Shown here piece by piece: positions 33,967 through 41,648 of a stretch of 64,000 nucleotides of DNA (within the stretch, counting starts at the first letter, position 1; every line of letters begins with the position of its first letter). Source of the stretch: Erythrobacter sp. EC-HK427 (GTDB lineage Bacteria > Pseudomonadota > Alphaproteobacteria > Sphingomonadales > Sphingomonadaceae). Made by a program: the position numbers and the translations under genes. Under the pieces are notes generated by a model, which searched no databases, was not told the DNA's origin, and saw only the letters and a list, made by a program, of their open reading frames with translations. The DNA lies in contig NZ_LR701479.1 of assembly GCF_902498745.1 (NCBI RefSeq), positions 376,292 through 440,291 of the forward strand. Direction: 5' to 3'.

Positions 33967-34851
33967 TCACAGCCCGTAAAACGCCGCAATCGCCGCCCAG
34001 CCTTCCTCGGCAGTCTCGCACCAGGTAATGAGTTCGAGATCCTTGGGCGAGATGGTACCTTCTTCCGCAAGCGCGTCGAAATCGATCACCCGCGTCCAGA
34101 AATCCTTGCCATAGAGGAGAACCGGAATGGGCTTCATCTTGCCCGTCTGCACCAGCGTCAGCAGTTCGAAAAACTCGTCAAACGTGCCGAAGCCGCCGGG
34201 GAACACCGCCACCGCGCGGGCGCGCATCAGGAAGTGCATTTTGCGCAGCGCGAAATAGTGGAAGTTGAGCGACAGGTAAGGTGTTACATACTGGTTGGGC
34301 GCCTGCTCGTGCGGCAGGATGATGTTGAGGCCGATGCTTTCCGCCCCCGCATCGCTCGCGCCGCGATTGGCCGCTTCCATGATCGACGGGCCGCCACCCG
34401 AGCACACGACAAACTGCCGCTGCCCTTCCTCGATGATCGACATTTCGCTCACCATCTTGGCGAAGCGATAGGCCTCTTGGTAATATTTGGCCTTGGCGGC
34501 GAGATTGGCGGCAACTTTCTGGTCGTATTCGCTGCCGTCTTTGGCCGCGTCGATTTTCGCCTGCGCCTCTTCGGGCGAGGGAATGCGCGCCGAGCCGTAC
34601 ATCACCAGCGTCGAGCCGACACCAGCTTCTTCGAGCAGCATTTCGGGCTTCAGCAGCTCCAGCTGGAAGCGCACGGGGCGCAATTCCTCGCGCAGCAGGA
34701 AATCGGTGTCGCGGAAGGCCAGCTTGTATGCCGGGTGCCGCGTTTGCGGCGTGGATTGCGGAATGGAATCGGCGAACTTGGCTTCGCGGTCCGCGTGGTA
34801 AAAGCGATGATCTTTCAATTCGCTGTCTTTCTGGGATGATTCGTCGCTCAC
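33967..34851 (-). CDS. LOG family protein (TIGR00730-like)
   Basis: LOG proteins are Rossmann-fold phosphoribohydrolases that release a base from a nucleoside 5'-monophosphate. The 294-residue protein has the lysine-decarboxylase-like signature GGGPSIMEAANRGA and FPGGFGTFDEFFE (PGGxGTxxE), with the active-site Arg/Glu. An N-terminal extension of about 75 residues is longer than in the minimal family. The ATG at 34851 is preceded by a purine-rich stretch. The physiological nucleotide is not known. Confidence 0.85.
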   Translation of the reverse strand: MSDESSQKDSELKDHRFYHADREAKFADSIPQSTPQTRHPAYKLAFRDTDFLLREELRPVRFQLELLKPEMLLEEAGVGSTLVMYGSARIPSPEEAQAKIDAAKDGSEYDQKVAANLAAKAKYYQEAYRFAKMVSEMSIIEEGQRQFVVCSGGGPSIMEAANRGASDAGAESIGLNIILPHEQAPNQYVTPYLSLNFHYFALRKMHFLMRARAVAVFPGGFGTFDEFFELLTLVQTGKMKPIPVLLYGKDFWTRVIDFDALAEEGTISPKDLELITWCETAEEGWAAIAAFYGL

Positions 34852-34910
34852 GCGGGTCTCCTCAAAGGCAATAGCTAAGCCCTAGAGTGCCGCGGCGATA
34901 TTGGGAAGGA

Positions 34911-34984
34911 TGGATGCCCCGCAAGGACTCGAACCTTGATTGACGGAGTCAGAGTCCGCTCTCTTACCATTAGAGGACAGGGCA
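34911..34984 (-). tRNA. tRNA-Gln (CTG)
   Basis: On the minus strand the acceptor arms TGCCCTG and CGGGGCA pair with one G-T wobble, followed by T and encoded CCA. The anticodon loop is CTCTGAC with anticodon CTG. The T arm has GGTTCGAGTCC. Length is 74 bases. Confidence 0.93.
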
Positions 34985-35044
34985 ATACCAATGGAGGGCG
35001 CGCCATTATCTTGCACACCGGATTCGGTCAAGGGCGGATAGTGG

Positions 35045-35464
35045 CTAGCGCGCCGGCCATGTTACCGTCCGGCAGAGCACCGTCACGCAGCCCTGCACGC
35101 TGAGCGCGCCGTTGCGGCCCGGACGCACGACCGCGCGGTAGGTGCCGCCATCCTCGGGATTATACACCTGCCCGCGCCACGCACCATCGTCCCAGCGCAG
35201 ATTGCTGAGCACGCGGATGCCGGTGATCGGGCGATCCCGCAAGGCAGGGTCATCATTGTGCCGGTCGCGATTGGTTTCGCCCGGCTTGTTGCGGATGATC
35301 CGCGTGATCGTGCCGCAGCGGGCATTGCCGCAGGGGGCAACGCGGATTTCGACGTAGCCGCCCTGGTCGGTATAAGTGCCGTCAATCGCGGTTTGCGCCG
35401 CGGCTGTGGCCGGAAAGGCGAGAGGCAGCGCAAGCGCGGCGGCGGTGAGGAATGTGCGGATCAT
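35045..35464 (-). CDS. DUF2147 domain secreted protein
   Basis: This 139-residue protein has a clear Sec signal peptide (MIRTFLTAAALALPLAFPATAAA) and a DUF2147 domain: IDGTYTDQGGYVEIRV, CGTITRIIR and the Trp-containing WRGQVYNPEDGGTY. Such proteins are periplasmic lipocalin-like beta proteins of unknown role. Four cysteines could form disulfides. It is followed by the organo-arsenic genes but is probably independent. Confidence 0.85.
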   Translation of the reverse strand: MIRTFLTAAALALPLAFPATAAAQTAIDGTYTDQGGYVEIRVAPCGNARCGTITRIIRNKPGETNRDRHNDDPALRDRPITGIRVLSNLRWDDGAWRGQVYNPEDGGTYRAVVRPGRNGALSVQGCVTVLCRTVTWPAR

Positions 35465-35521
35465 GAGATAAGCTACGCCCGATGCCGCACAATGGTTGCA
35501 GTGGCCAGCAAAATTATAGGC

Positions 35522-36520
35522 TTACGCCGAGCAGCTTGCTCCGCCCAGCACGCAGAAGCGCGCGCAATGCGGGTGGTTGAGCATCACCTCGCGGTCGGCC
35601 TCCGCCACGGTGCCGCCCATGTCGAATTGCGGGTCATACGGCAGCAGCGTGCAGGCGACGACGCGCGCGGTGTCCTCCCCCTTGCGGTGGACGACCATGC
35701 GGCTGCTCGCGCACATCTGCGCATCGGGCGAAGTGCCGAGAATGTCCCAGCAGGCGGTGGTGATTTCGGGCACATCCGCCTTGGCGTCCATCTCCGGAAA
35801 AAGCACCAGTTGCGCGGGGTTCGCGGTGTCGATGGCGATCCCTTCTCGCTTGAACAAAGCGCCATAGGCCAACCGCGCCTGCTCCTGCGTTTCGCCCGCG
35901 AGCGAGCGCCCGGCGGCGGCGATGGAGAAGCCGTTTGCCGAGAGCCAGCGCAAGCCCTCCAGCATTGGCGTCCAGCTGTTCGGCCCGCGCTCTGCCTCGT
36001 GAAAGGCTTGCGTGTAATGGTCGATACTCACGCGGATCGTCAGCGCCTCGCCATAGGCCTCGCGCAGCCGCAGCAGCGCCGCCTCGTGCCGCCGCATCGG
36101 CTTCAACGCATTGCTCAGGACAAGCACATCAAAGCCCCGCTTCACAGCATCCTCGACCATCGCAATGATGTCCGGATTCATAAACGGCTCGCCACCGGTG
36201 AAGCCGATTTCGCGGGGGCGCAAACGTGGTGGCCCGGCATCCACTTCGTCAAGGAAACGGGAAACTTCGTCAGCCGAAAGGTATACTAGCGCGTCATTGG
36301 TCGGGCTGCTCTCGATATAGCAATTGGCGCAGGCGAGATTGCACAGCGTGCCGGTGGCGAACCACAGCGTCTCCATCTGCCGCAAAGCGACGCTGGCGCG
36401 CGGCTCTCCCTTGGCGGTGACGAAGGGATCGGCGAATTTCTCGCGCGCCAAGGGCTGCGCTGCCACGGCGAAGGGGGATGCGCCAGCGGGCGCGTTGCGG
36501 GACAGGGAACGGGTAGCCAT
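35522..36520 (-). CDS. Radical SAM protein of the arsM cluster (SPASM-like C-terminus)
   Basis: Radical SAM enzymes use a [4Fe-4S] cluster and S-adenosylmethionine to create radicals. The 332-residue protein has C60-x3-C64-x2-C67 in TLCNLACANCYIE, the GFTGGEPF SAM-binding motif, and extra cysteines near the C-terminus (C319, C323, C330 in HCARFCVLGGASCS) that could hold an auxiliary cluster. It is not the ArsS type known from arsenosugar clusters, whose CxxxCxxC context differs. The ATG at 36520 overlaps the stop of the disulfide oxidoreductase gene (TGATG). Context suggests a C-As or sugar-arsenic step, by inference only. Confidence 0.8.
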   Translation of the reverse strand: MATRSLSRNAPAGASPFAVAAQPLAREKFADPFVTAKGEPRASVALRQMETLWFATGTLCNLACANCYIESSPTNDALVYLSADEVSRFLDEVDAGPPRLRPREIGFTGGEPFMNPDIIAMVEDAVKRGFDVLVLSNALKPMRRHEAALLRLREAYGEALTIRVSIDHYTQAFHEAERGPNSWTPMLEGLRWLSANGFSIAAAGRSLAGETQEQARLAYGALFKREGIAIDTANPAQLVLFPEMDAKADVPEITTACWDILGTSPDAQMCASSRMVVHRKGEDTARVVACTLLPYDPQFDMGGTVAEADREVMLNHPHCARFCVLGGASCSA

Positions 36521-37938
36521 CAGAACATCCGGCGGATTTTCGCCAGAAAAGCAACCCAGCGTTTGGGCCATTTGCCGAACACGGTCGGCTCCCACGCCTT
36601 GAACGCGGCGGCCTTGGTGATTTCCGAGCGGGTGGGATAGGCGATGATCGCCCCGCCCACATCGAACGTGCCCGCTTTGCCGGTAATCATCTGGCTGAAC
36701 GGCAGCAGCAATTCCCCCGCATTCGGCCCACAAATGCTCGCGCCGACGACCGACTTGCCTTTCAGCATCACTTTCAAATGCCCTTCGGTATCCCCTTCAG
36801 CGATGGCGCGTTCATTGTGGTCGAAGCCTTCCTTCACCACGGTGAGCGCGTCGCCATATTTCGCCCGCGCCTCCGCTTCGGTCAGGCCGATCTGCGCGAC
36901 TTCGGGCTCGGTATAGGTGCACCAGGGCAGCGCGCGGTAATCGACCTTGCTCGGCAGGCCGAGCGCGATTTCGAGCACCACGCGGCTGCCTTCATAGCCC
37001 GAAACGTGCGTCAGGCGCGGCCCGTCGCGGCAGTCGCCGATAGCGTAGATATGCTTCAGATTGGTGCGGCGGCGTTCGTCCACGATGATGCCGCCCCGGC
37101 CCGTTTTGACGCCAATCTCTTCCAGCCCGTAATCGGTGATGCGCGGGGAGCGTCCCACGGCGACGAGCAGATGCGATCCGGCGATCTCTACTCCGCCATC
37201 CACGGTAACAACCACGCCGCCATCAGCCGTTTGCGCGACCTTTTCCGCCTTGCCTTTGACAAAGCGCACGCCCTCGCGCGTCATCCGGTCCACCACCAGC
37301 GCCACCGATTCCGGATCGTCCCGCCCCATCGGCGTGCCCGGCTCGATCACGGTAACTTGGCTGCCCAAGCGGCAGAAGCTCTGCGCCATTTCCATGCCGA
37401 TCACCCCGCCGCCGATAATGGCGAGTTGTTCGGGCTGCTCCGCCAGATCGAAGATATTCTCGTTGGTGAGATAAGGCACATCACCGATGCCGGGGATCGG
37501 CGGCACAAACGGCCCGCTGCCCGTGGCGATCACTATGCGTGGCGCGGTGAGCGTGCGCCCGCCGACTTCGACCGAATGCCGCCCGGTAAACTTCGCCCAA
37601 TCCTGAATGACCTCGCAGCCCATCCCCTCAAACGTCTCGACCGAATCATGCGGGGCGATATCGGCGATCGCCTTGTGCACATGGGCGTGGACCCCACCCC
37701 ATTCGATCACCGGCGCGGCCAACTGCACCCCTGCGCGCTTCTCCTCGCGGGCTTCAGCAGCGCGGCGGGCGCTGGCGATCAGCGCCTTTGACGGCACGCA
37801 GCCATTATTGAGGCACTCGCCGCCCATCTTGTGGCCTTCAATCAGCGCCACTTTCAGCCCGAACAGCGCGCAGCCGCCGCCTGCGGTCAGCCCCGCGGCA
37901 CCGCCGCCGATTACGATAACATCATGCGTATATTCCAT
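36520..37938 (-). CDS. MerA/Lpd-like FAD disulfide oxidoreductase
   Basis: This 472-residue flavoprotein belongs to the pyridine nucleotide-disulfide oxidoreductases: VIVIGGGAAGLTAG (FAD), redox pair C42 and C47 in GGECLNNGCVPSK, an NAD(P) site IIGGGVIGMEMAQ, and GDCRDGPRLTH. The C-terminal catalytic His of lipoamide dehydrogenase is replaced (IAYPTRSE), as in MerA-like proteins, but the C-terminal vicinal cysteines of true mercuric reductase are missing. So the substrate is unlikely to be mercury. It lies upstream of the radical SAM gene and is divergent from arsM. Confidence 0.82.
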   Translation of the reverse strand: MEYTHDVIVIGGGAAGLTAGGGCALFGLKVALIEGHKMGGECLNNGCVPSKALIASARRAAEAREEKRAGVQLAAPVIEWGGVHAHVHKAIADIAPHDSVETFEGMGCEVIQDWAKFTGRHSVEVGGRTLTAPRIVIATGSGPFVPPIPGIGDVPYLTNENIFDLAEQPEQLAIIGGGVIGMEMAQSFCRLGSQVTVIEPGTPMGRDDPESVALVVDRMTREGVRFVKGKAEKVAQTADGGVVVTVDGGVEIAGSHLLVAVGRSPRITDYGLEEIGVKTGRGGIIVDERRRTNLKHIYAIGDCRDGPRLTHVSGYEGSRVVLEIALGLPSKVDYRALPWCTYTEPEVAQIGLTEAEARAKYGDALTVVKEGFDHNERAIAEGDTEGHLKVMLKGKSVVGASICGPNAGELLLPFSQMITGKAGTFDVGGAIIAYPTRSEITKAAAFKAWEPTVFGKWPKRWVAFLAKIRRMF

Positions 37939-38028
37939 GGTCGTTCCCCACGTAACTTAGTCTTGCTGGGAAACGAAACGCTTCCTGTCTATGGCCAGCA
38001 CATTCGCAGTGAAGGGACGAACAGTTTC

Positions 38029-39078
38029 ATGAATCTCCAGAATTCCCAGAATTATTACGGCAAGGTGCTGGGGGGATCATCCGATCTGCGCACCGATGCC
38101 TGCTGCACCTTCGAAATGCCCGGAGACGCGGTGCGCAAGGCGCTGAAGAACGTGCATGAGGAGGTGAAGGCCCGCTATTACGGCTGCGGGCTGGTGGTGC
38201 CGCAGGCGCTGGAGGGGTGCCGCGTGCTCGATCTGGGATCGGGCAGCGGGCAGGATGCCTATCTGCTGGCGCAACTGGTCGGCCCGAATGGCAGCGTGAT
38301 GGGTGTGGACGCGACGCCCGAACAGCTGGCCGTCGCGCGCGAATACCAGGAATGGCACGCCGAACGCTTCGGCTTTGCCAATGTCCAATTCGTCGAAGGC
38401 GATATCGAGAAGCTGGGCGAACTTGGCCTGGAAGAGGGCAGCTTCGACGTCATCGTCTCCAACTGCGTCATCAATCTGGTGGCGGACAAGGAAGCCGTGT
38501 TCCGCGCCGCCCACAAGCTGCTGAAACCCGGCGGGGAACTGTATTTCTCCGACGTCTATGCCGACCGCCGCGTGCCCGCACACCTGCTGAGCGACCCCGT
38601 GCTGCATGGCGAGTGCCTGTCGGGCGCGCTCTATTGGGGCGATTTTGAGCGGATCGCCAAGGCCGCCGGATTCGCCGATCCGCGCCTCGTCACCGACCGG
38701 CCGATGGGCATCAACGATGCGGAAATCGCCGCCAAGCTGGACGGGATCAACTTTGTCTCCGCCACCTATCGCCTGTTCAAGCTGGCGGGGCTGGAACCGC
38801 AATGCGAAGATTACGGGCAGGCGGTCCGCTACAAGGGCAGCGTGCCGGGCGAAGAACGGATGTTCCTCCTCGATGCGCATCATGCCATCGAGAAAGGGCG
38901 GATCTTCCCCGTTTGCGGCAATAGCTGGCTGATGCTGGCGGAAACGCGGTTTGCGGAGCATTTCGAGTTTATCGGCGATTTCGCGCATCATTACGGCGTG
39001 TTCCCCGGCTGCGGCACGGCGGTGCCGTTCGGCCAATCGGACGCGAATCCCACGAAATCTGACGCGCCCTGCTGCTGA
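38029..39078 (+). CDS. arsM: Arsenite S-adenosylmethionine methyltransferase ArsM
   Basis: ArsM methylates arsenite to mono-, di- and trimethylated forms. The 349-residue protein has the SAM motif VLDLGSGSGQDAYLLA (residues 66-81), an N-terminal FEMPG region with C25-C26, and the two cysteines that bind arsenic in the family, C146 (SNCVINL) and C196 (GECLSGALYW). The product ends with CC. The start is the ATG at 38029. The one-base overlap of its stop with the next gene couples it to the SDR protein. It is divergent from the oxidoreductase/radical SAM pair, with 90 bases between. Confidence 0.93.
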   Translation: MNLQNSQNYYGKVLGGSSDLRTDACCTFEMPGDAVRKALKNVHEEVKARYYGCGLVVPQALEGCRVLDLGSGSGQDAYLLAQLVGPNGSVMGVDATPEQLAVAREYQEWHAERFGFANVQFVEGDIEKLGELGLEEGSFDVIVSNCVINLVADKEAVFRAAHKLLKPGGELYFSDVYADRRVPAHLLSDPVLHGECLSGALYWGDFERIAKAAGFADPRLVTDRPMGINDAEIAAKLDGINFVSATYRLFKLAGLEPQCEDYGQAVRYKGSVPGEERMFLLDAHHAIEKGRIFPVCGNSWLMLAETRFAEHFEFIGDFAHHYGVFPGCGTAVPFGQSDANPTKSDAPCC

Positions 39079-40088
39079 TGCGGGTGCTGGTGACGGGAGC
39101 CGCCGGGCTGATCGGCGGCGAAGTATGCGCGCGGCTGGCAGCGCGTGGGCACGCGGTCGCGGGACTGGTGCGGCGCAATCCGGAAATTCGCGGCAATGAT
39201 GGTGCGCTGGTGGACGGCGCGCGGGCGCTGGCGGGCGATGTTACGCAGCCGCTGATGGGGCTGGCGGCGGAACCGTTCGATCTGGTGATCCACTGCGCCG
39301 CCAGCCTTGAATTCGACGCGCCCGAGGAAGAACTGCGCGCAGTGAATGTGGAGGGCACACGCAACGCGCTGGCCTTCGCCGCAGCAGCAGGCGCGGGCTT
39401 TCTCCATGTCAGCACAGCCTATGTCTGCGGCGCGCGCGATGGGGTGATTGCCGAGGGGCCGGTGCCCGAAGGCACGGCGTTCACCAATCGTTACGAAGCG
39501 AGCAAGGCGGAGGGCGAGGCGGTCGTCGCGGCAAGCGGCGTGCCCTTCGCCATTGCCCGCCCCTCGATCGTGCTGGGAGACAGCGCGAGCGGCGAAATCC
39601 GCGACTTCCCCTCGCTCTGCAATGTCTTCCGCCTGATGGCGCGCGGCAAGGTGACGCAATTTCCCTGCGTGCCTGGATCAACGCTGGATCTGGTGCCGCT
39701 CGACCATGTGGCGGCGGGAATCGTCGTGCTCGCGGAGAGGTTTGAACAGGCGCAGGGCGGCTATTTCCACGTCGTCGCGCGTGATGCCCTGCCAGCTGCG
39801 GCGCTGGCGCATGGGGTGCAGCGCGTGGCGCATTTCCCCGATCCGGCGGTGGTCGCGCCGGAGGATTACGACATGGAAGCGCTATCCCCCGCCGAGCGGC
39901 TGCTGGCCGGGCGGATGCTGGCGACGTTCGGCGCGTATTTCACCCGCTCGCCGGAGTTTGACGATGCGAAGTTTCGCGGCGTGACGGGGCTGGAATGCCC
40001 GGCGACAGAGGACGCATGGCTCGACCGGTTGATCGCTTACGGGATTGCGCGGGGGTATTTGCCGGGGCCCACCACCCGTTCGTCCTGA
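39078..40088 (+). CDS. Extended SDR (NAD(P)-dependent epimerase/reductase) coupled to arsM
   Basis: This 336-residue Rossmann-fold protein begins VLVTGAAGLIGGEVCARLAARG (residues 3-24), has the HVSTAYVCG segment and the active-site YEASKAEGE (Tyr-x3-Lys). It belongs to extended SDRs, which reduce, dehydrate or epimerise sugars or reduce thioesters. It directly follows arsM. The last residues and the stop codon lie inside a repeat element (40075 onwards), so the C-terminus has been shaped by the repeat. Its role in arsenic chemistry is inferred from position. Confidence 0.75.
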   Translation: MRVLVTGAAGLIGGEVCARLAARGHAVAGLVRRNPEIRGNDGALVDGARALAGDVTQPLMGLAAEPFDLVIHCAASLEFDAPEEELRAVNVEGTRNALAFAAAAGAGFLHVSTAYVCGARDGVIAEGPVPEGTAFTNRYEASKAEGEAVVAASGVPFAIARPSIVLGDSASGEIRDFPSLCNVFRLMARGKVTQFPCVPGSTLDLVPLDHVAAGIVVLAERFEQAQGGYFHVVARDALPAAALAHGVQRVAHFPDPAVVAPEDYDMEALSPAERLLAGRMLATFGAYFTRSPEFDDAKFRGVTGLECPATEDAWLDRLIAYGIARGYLPGPTTRSS

Positions 40089-40172
40089 GCCTGTCGAAGG
40101 ACTGCTTTTCTTCTGACTAGCGCCAAGTTTCGAAAGGAAAGTGCAGCCCTTCGACAAGCTCAGGGTGAGCGG
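40075..40172. repeat. Inverted repeat element over the 3' end of the SDR gene
   Basis: The left arm (40075-40104) and the right arm (40144-40172) are inverted copies with about five differences; cores are CTGAGCCTGTCGAAGG and CCTTCGACAAGCTCAGG. The type is common in sphingomonad genomes. It lies between two convergent genes and may end transcription from both sides. Confidence 0.75.
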
Positions 40173-40190
40173 ATGTGGGTTAGGATAAGC

Positions 40191-40221
40191 TACTGCCTAA
40201 TGCCTACTGCCTACTGCCTAC
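40191..40221. repeat. Short tandem repeat at glycosyltransferase 3' end
   Basis: A unit close to TGCCTACT is repeated about four times. The stop codon of the glycosyltransferase (40218-40220) lies within it. Such short arrays may vary in copy number by slippage. Confidence 0.6.
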
Positions 40222-40940
40222 CGCACATCCGGATAATACCGCTCCAGCCGCTCCCGCGCGCCCAGTCCCCACAGGAACCCCACCTTCAGGTAAATCCAGT
40301 TCGCCTTCAGCGCCCCCCATTCGGCAATGCGCCTGTCCGAGGTTTCGATAAAACGCGGCACCAGTTTCACCCGGCCAAAGCGGGTCAGGCGGATGCAGAG
40401 GTCGGCCTCTTCCATCACCTTGGCCTCGGGATCGCAGCCACCGCATTCGAGAAATTGCGCGCGGCGGAAGAACATCGCGTGGTCGCCGAAGAGGAGGCGG
40501 CATCCTTTGACGAACAGCAACGGGCGGAAGAGCAGCGGCGCGTAATAGGTCTTTGCCCAATTGTGCAGCGTGGTACCCCAGCGCGTTTTCTCCGGCCCGC
40601 GCAGGATCGGAGTGAACCCCGCGAGCGAAATGGCCGGGTTCGATAGCGTCTCTTCGATCACCGCGACCATATCAGCAGGCGGGACGGTATCGGCGTGGAG
40701 CACGACCACATTTGCGCCCTTTGCTGCTTCGGCCCCCGCATTAATCTGCCGCCCGCGCCCTGCCGGCGTTTCGATAACCCGCCAGCCAGCCTCGCGCGCC
40801 AGATCGACCGAACGGTCTGCGCTCCCACCATCGACAGCCACCACTTCCAGCGGCGGCGGATCGAGCGCGGCGATGTGGCGGATCAGCGCGGGCAGTGCCT
40901 TTGCTTCGTTGAGCATGGGGATGACGATGCTCGTGCTCAT
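40218..40940 (-). CDS. TIGR04283-like glycosyltransferase, arsenosugar type
   Basis: This 240-residue family 2 glycosyltransferase starts SIVIPMLNEAKALPALI, has the donor-binding VVAVDGGSADRS and the metal-binding HADTVPP, with FLECGGCDPEAKVMEEADL later, a pattern I associate with TIGR04283 (arsenosugar cluster glycosyltransferases). It may attach a sugar to an arsenical or lipid precursor. The ATG at 40940 overlaps the stop of the other glycosyltransferase by four bases. The cluster role is inferred from the nearby arsM. Confidence 0.78.
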   Translation of the reverse strand: MSTSIVIPMLNEAKALPALIRHIAALDPPPLEVVAVDGGSADRSVDLAREAGWRVIETPAGRGRQINAGAEAAKGANVVVLHADTVPPADMVAVIEETLSNPAISLAGFTPILRGPEKTRWGTTLHNWAKTYYAPLLFRPLLFVKGCRLLFGDHAMFFRRAQFLECGGCDPEAKVMEEADLCIRLTRFGRVKLVPRFIETSDRRIAEWGALKANWIYLKVGFLWGLGARERLERYYPDVR

Positions 40941-41521
40941 CGCAGAAGCTCCGGCCATTTGGCCAGGTCTTCGGGCCGGTCGCAATCATCGAGTGTTTGA
41001 AGCAGACGATAAGAGATGCCGCGCGCTTCCAGCCGCGCTTCGGTCAACGCGCGCACCTGTTCTGTGCCCCATGGCATATCGTCGAAAAGAAACGGCACAG
41101 GATCACGAAAGCCGAGCAGATAGTATCCGCCATCGCTCGCAGGGCCGATCACCACCGGCACTTCCTCCAGCGCTTTCGCCGCTGCCAGCAAGTGCTCCGC
41201 CGTCACATCGGGAATATCCGCGCCCAGCAAAATCGCCGGAGCAGGCACCCGCGCAAGCCTTGCCCCAAGGTCGCCCTCGCCTTGCGCGATCATCGGCACA
41301 TCCTCGCCCGGCCACTGCGCGAAGGCGGCGTGCTCTTCGCCCGTCGTCCACACCGCGAACGGCAAGCCCGACGCGCGCATCGTCGACAGCGTCCGCTCCA
41401 CCAGCAGCCGGTGCAATTCCGCTGCACCTTCTGCCCCCAGCGCGGGGATCAGCCGGGTCTTCGCTTTGCCCGCGACAGGGTATCGGGCGAAGAGGGCAAT
41501 CGTGGGGAGCGGGTTGGCCAT
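40937..41521 (-). CDS. TIGR04282-like glycosyltransferase/nucleotidyltransferase, arsenosugar type
   Basis: This 194-residue protein has the GT-A-like pattern of TIGR04282: ALFARYPVAGKAKTRLIPAL (a CofC/nucleotidyltransferase-like basic loop), ILLGADIPDVTAEHL and VVIGPASDGGYYLLG. It is found paired with TIGR04283 proteins in arsenosugar gene clusters. GGGAG lies upstream of the ATG at 41521. It starts a two-gene operon. Enzymatic substrate not established by sequence. Confidence 0.8.
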   Translation of the reverse strand: MANPLPTIALFARYPVAGKAKTRLIPALGAEGAAELHRLLVERTLSTMRASGLPFAVWTTGEEHAAFAQWPGEDVPMIAQGEGDLGARLARVPAPAILLGADIPDVTAEHLLAAAKALEEVPVVIGPASDGGYYLLGFRDPVPFLFDDMPWGTEQVRALTEARLEARGISYRLLQTLDDCDRPEDLAKWPELLR

Positions 41522-41648
41522 CTCCCTGCCCTAACCTCTCTCAAGAGCACTCGCTACAGCTTAACTTGTATCGAACCCGCCTCTGGTATAGCTTCGCGTC
41601 AGGTTCCGCTCGAATGTGGCGGGTTTTTACGATTAGCGAGTTTTCACT

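Noticed and set aside
35522-36520. ArsS arsenosugar radical SAM protein
   Set aside because: The cysteine motif context and Cys-rich C-terminus do not fit ArsS as I know it; only the neighbourhood suggests it. A profile search would decide.
36520-37938. Mercuric reductase (merA)
   Set aside because: There is no N-terminal MerP-like domain and no C-terminal vicinal cysteines, and no other mer genes are present.
40191-40221. CRISPR-like array
   Set aside because: Units are about eight bases with no spacers, so this is a simple tandem repeat.
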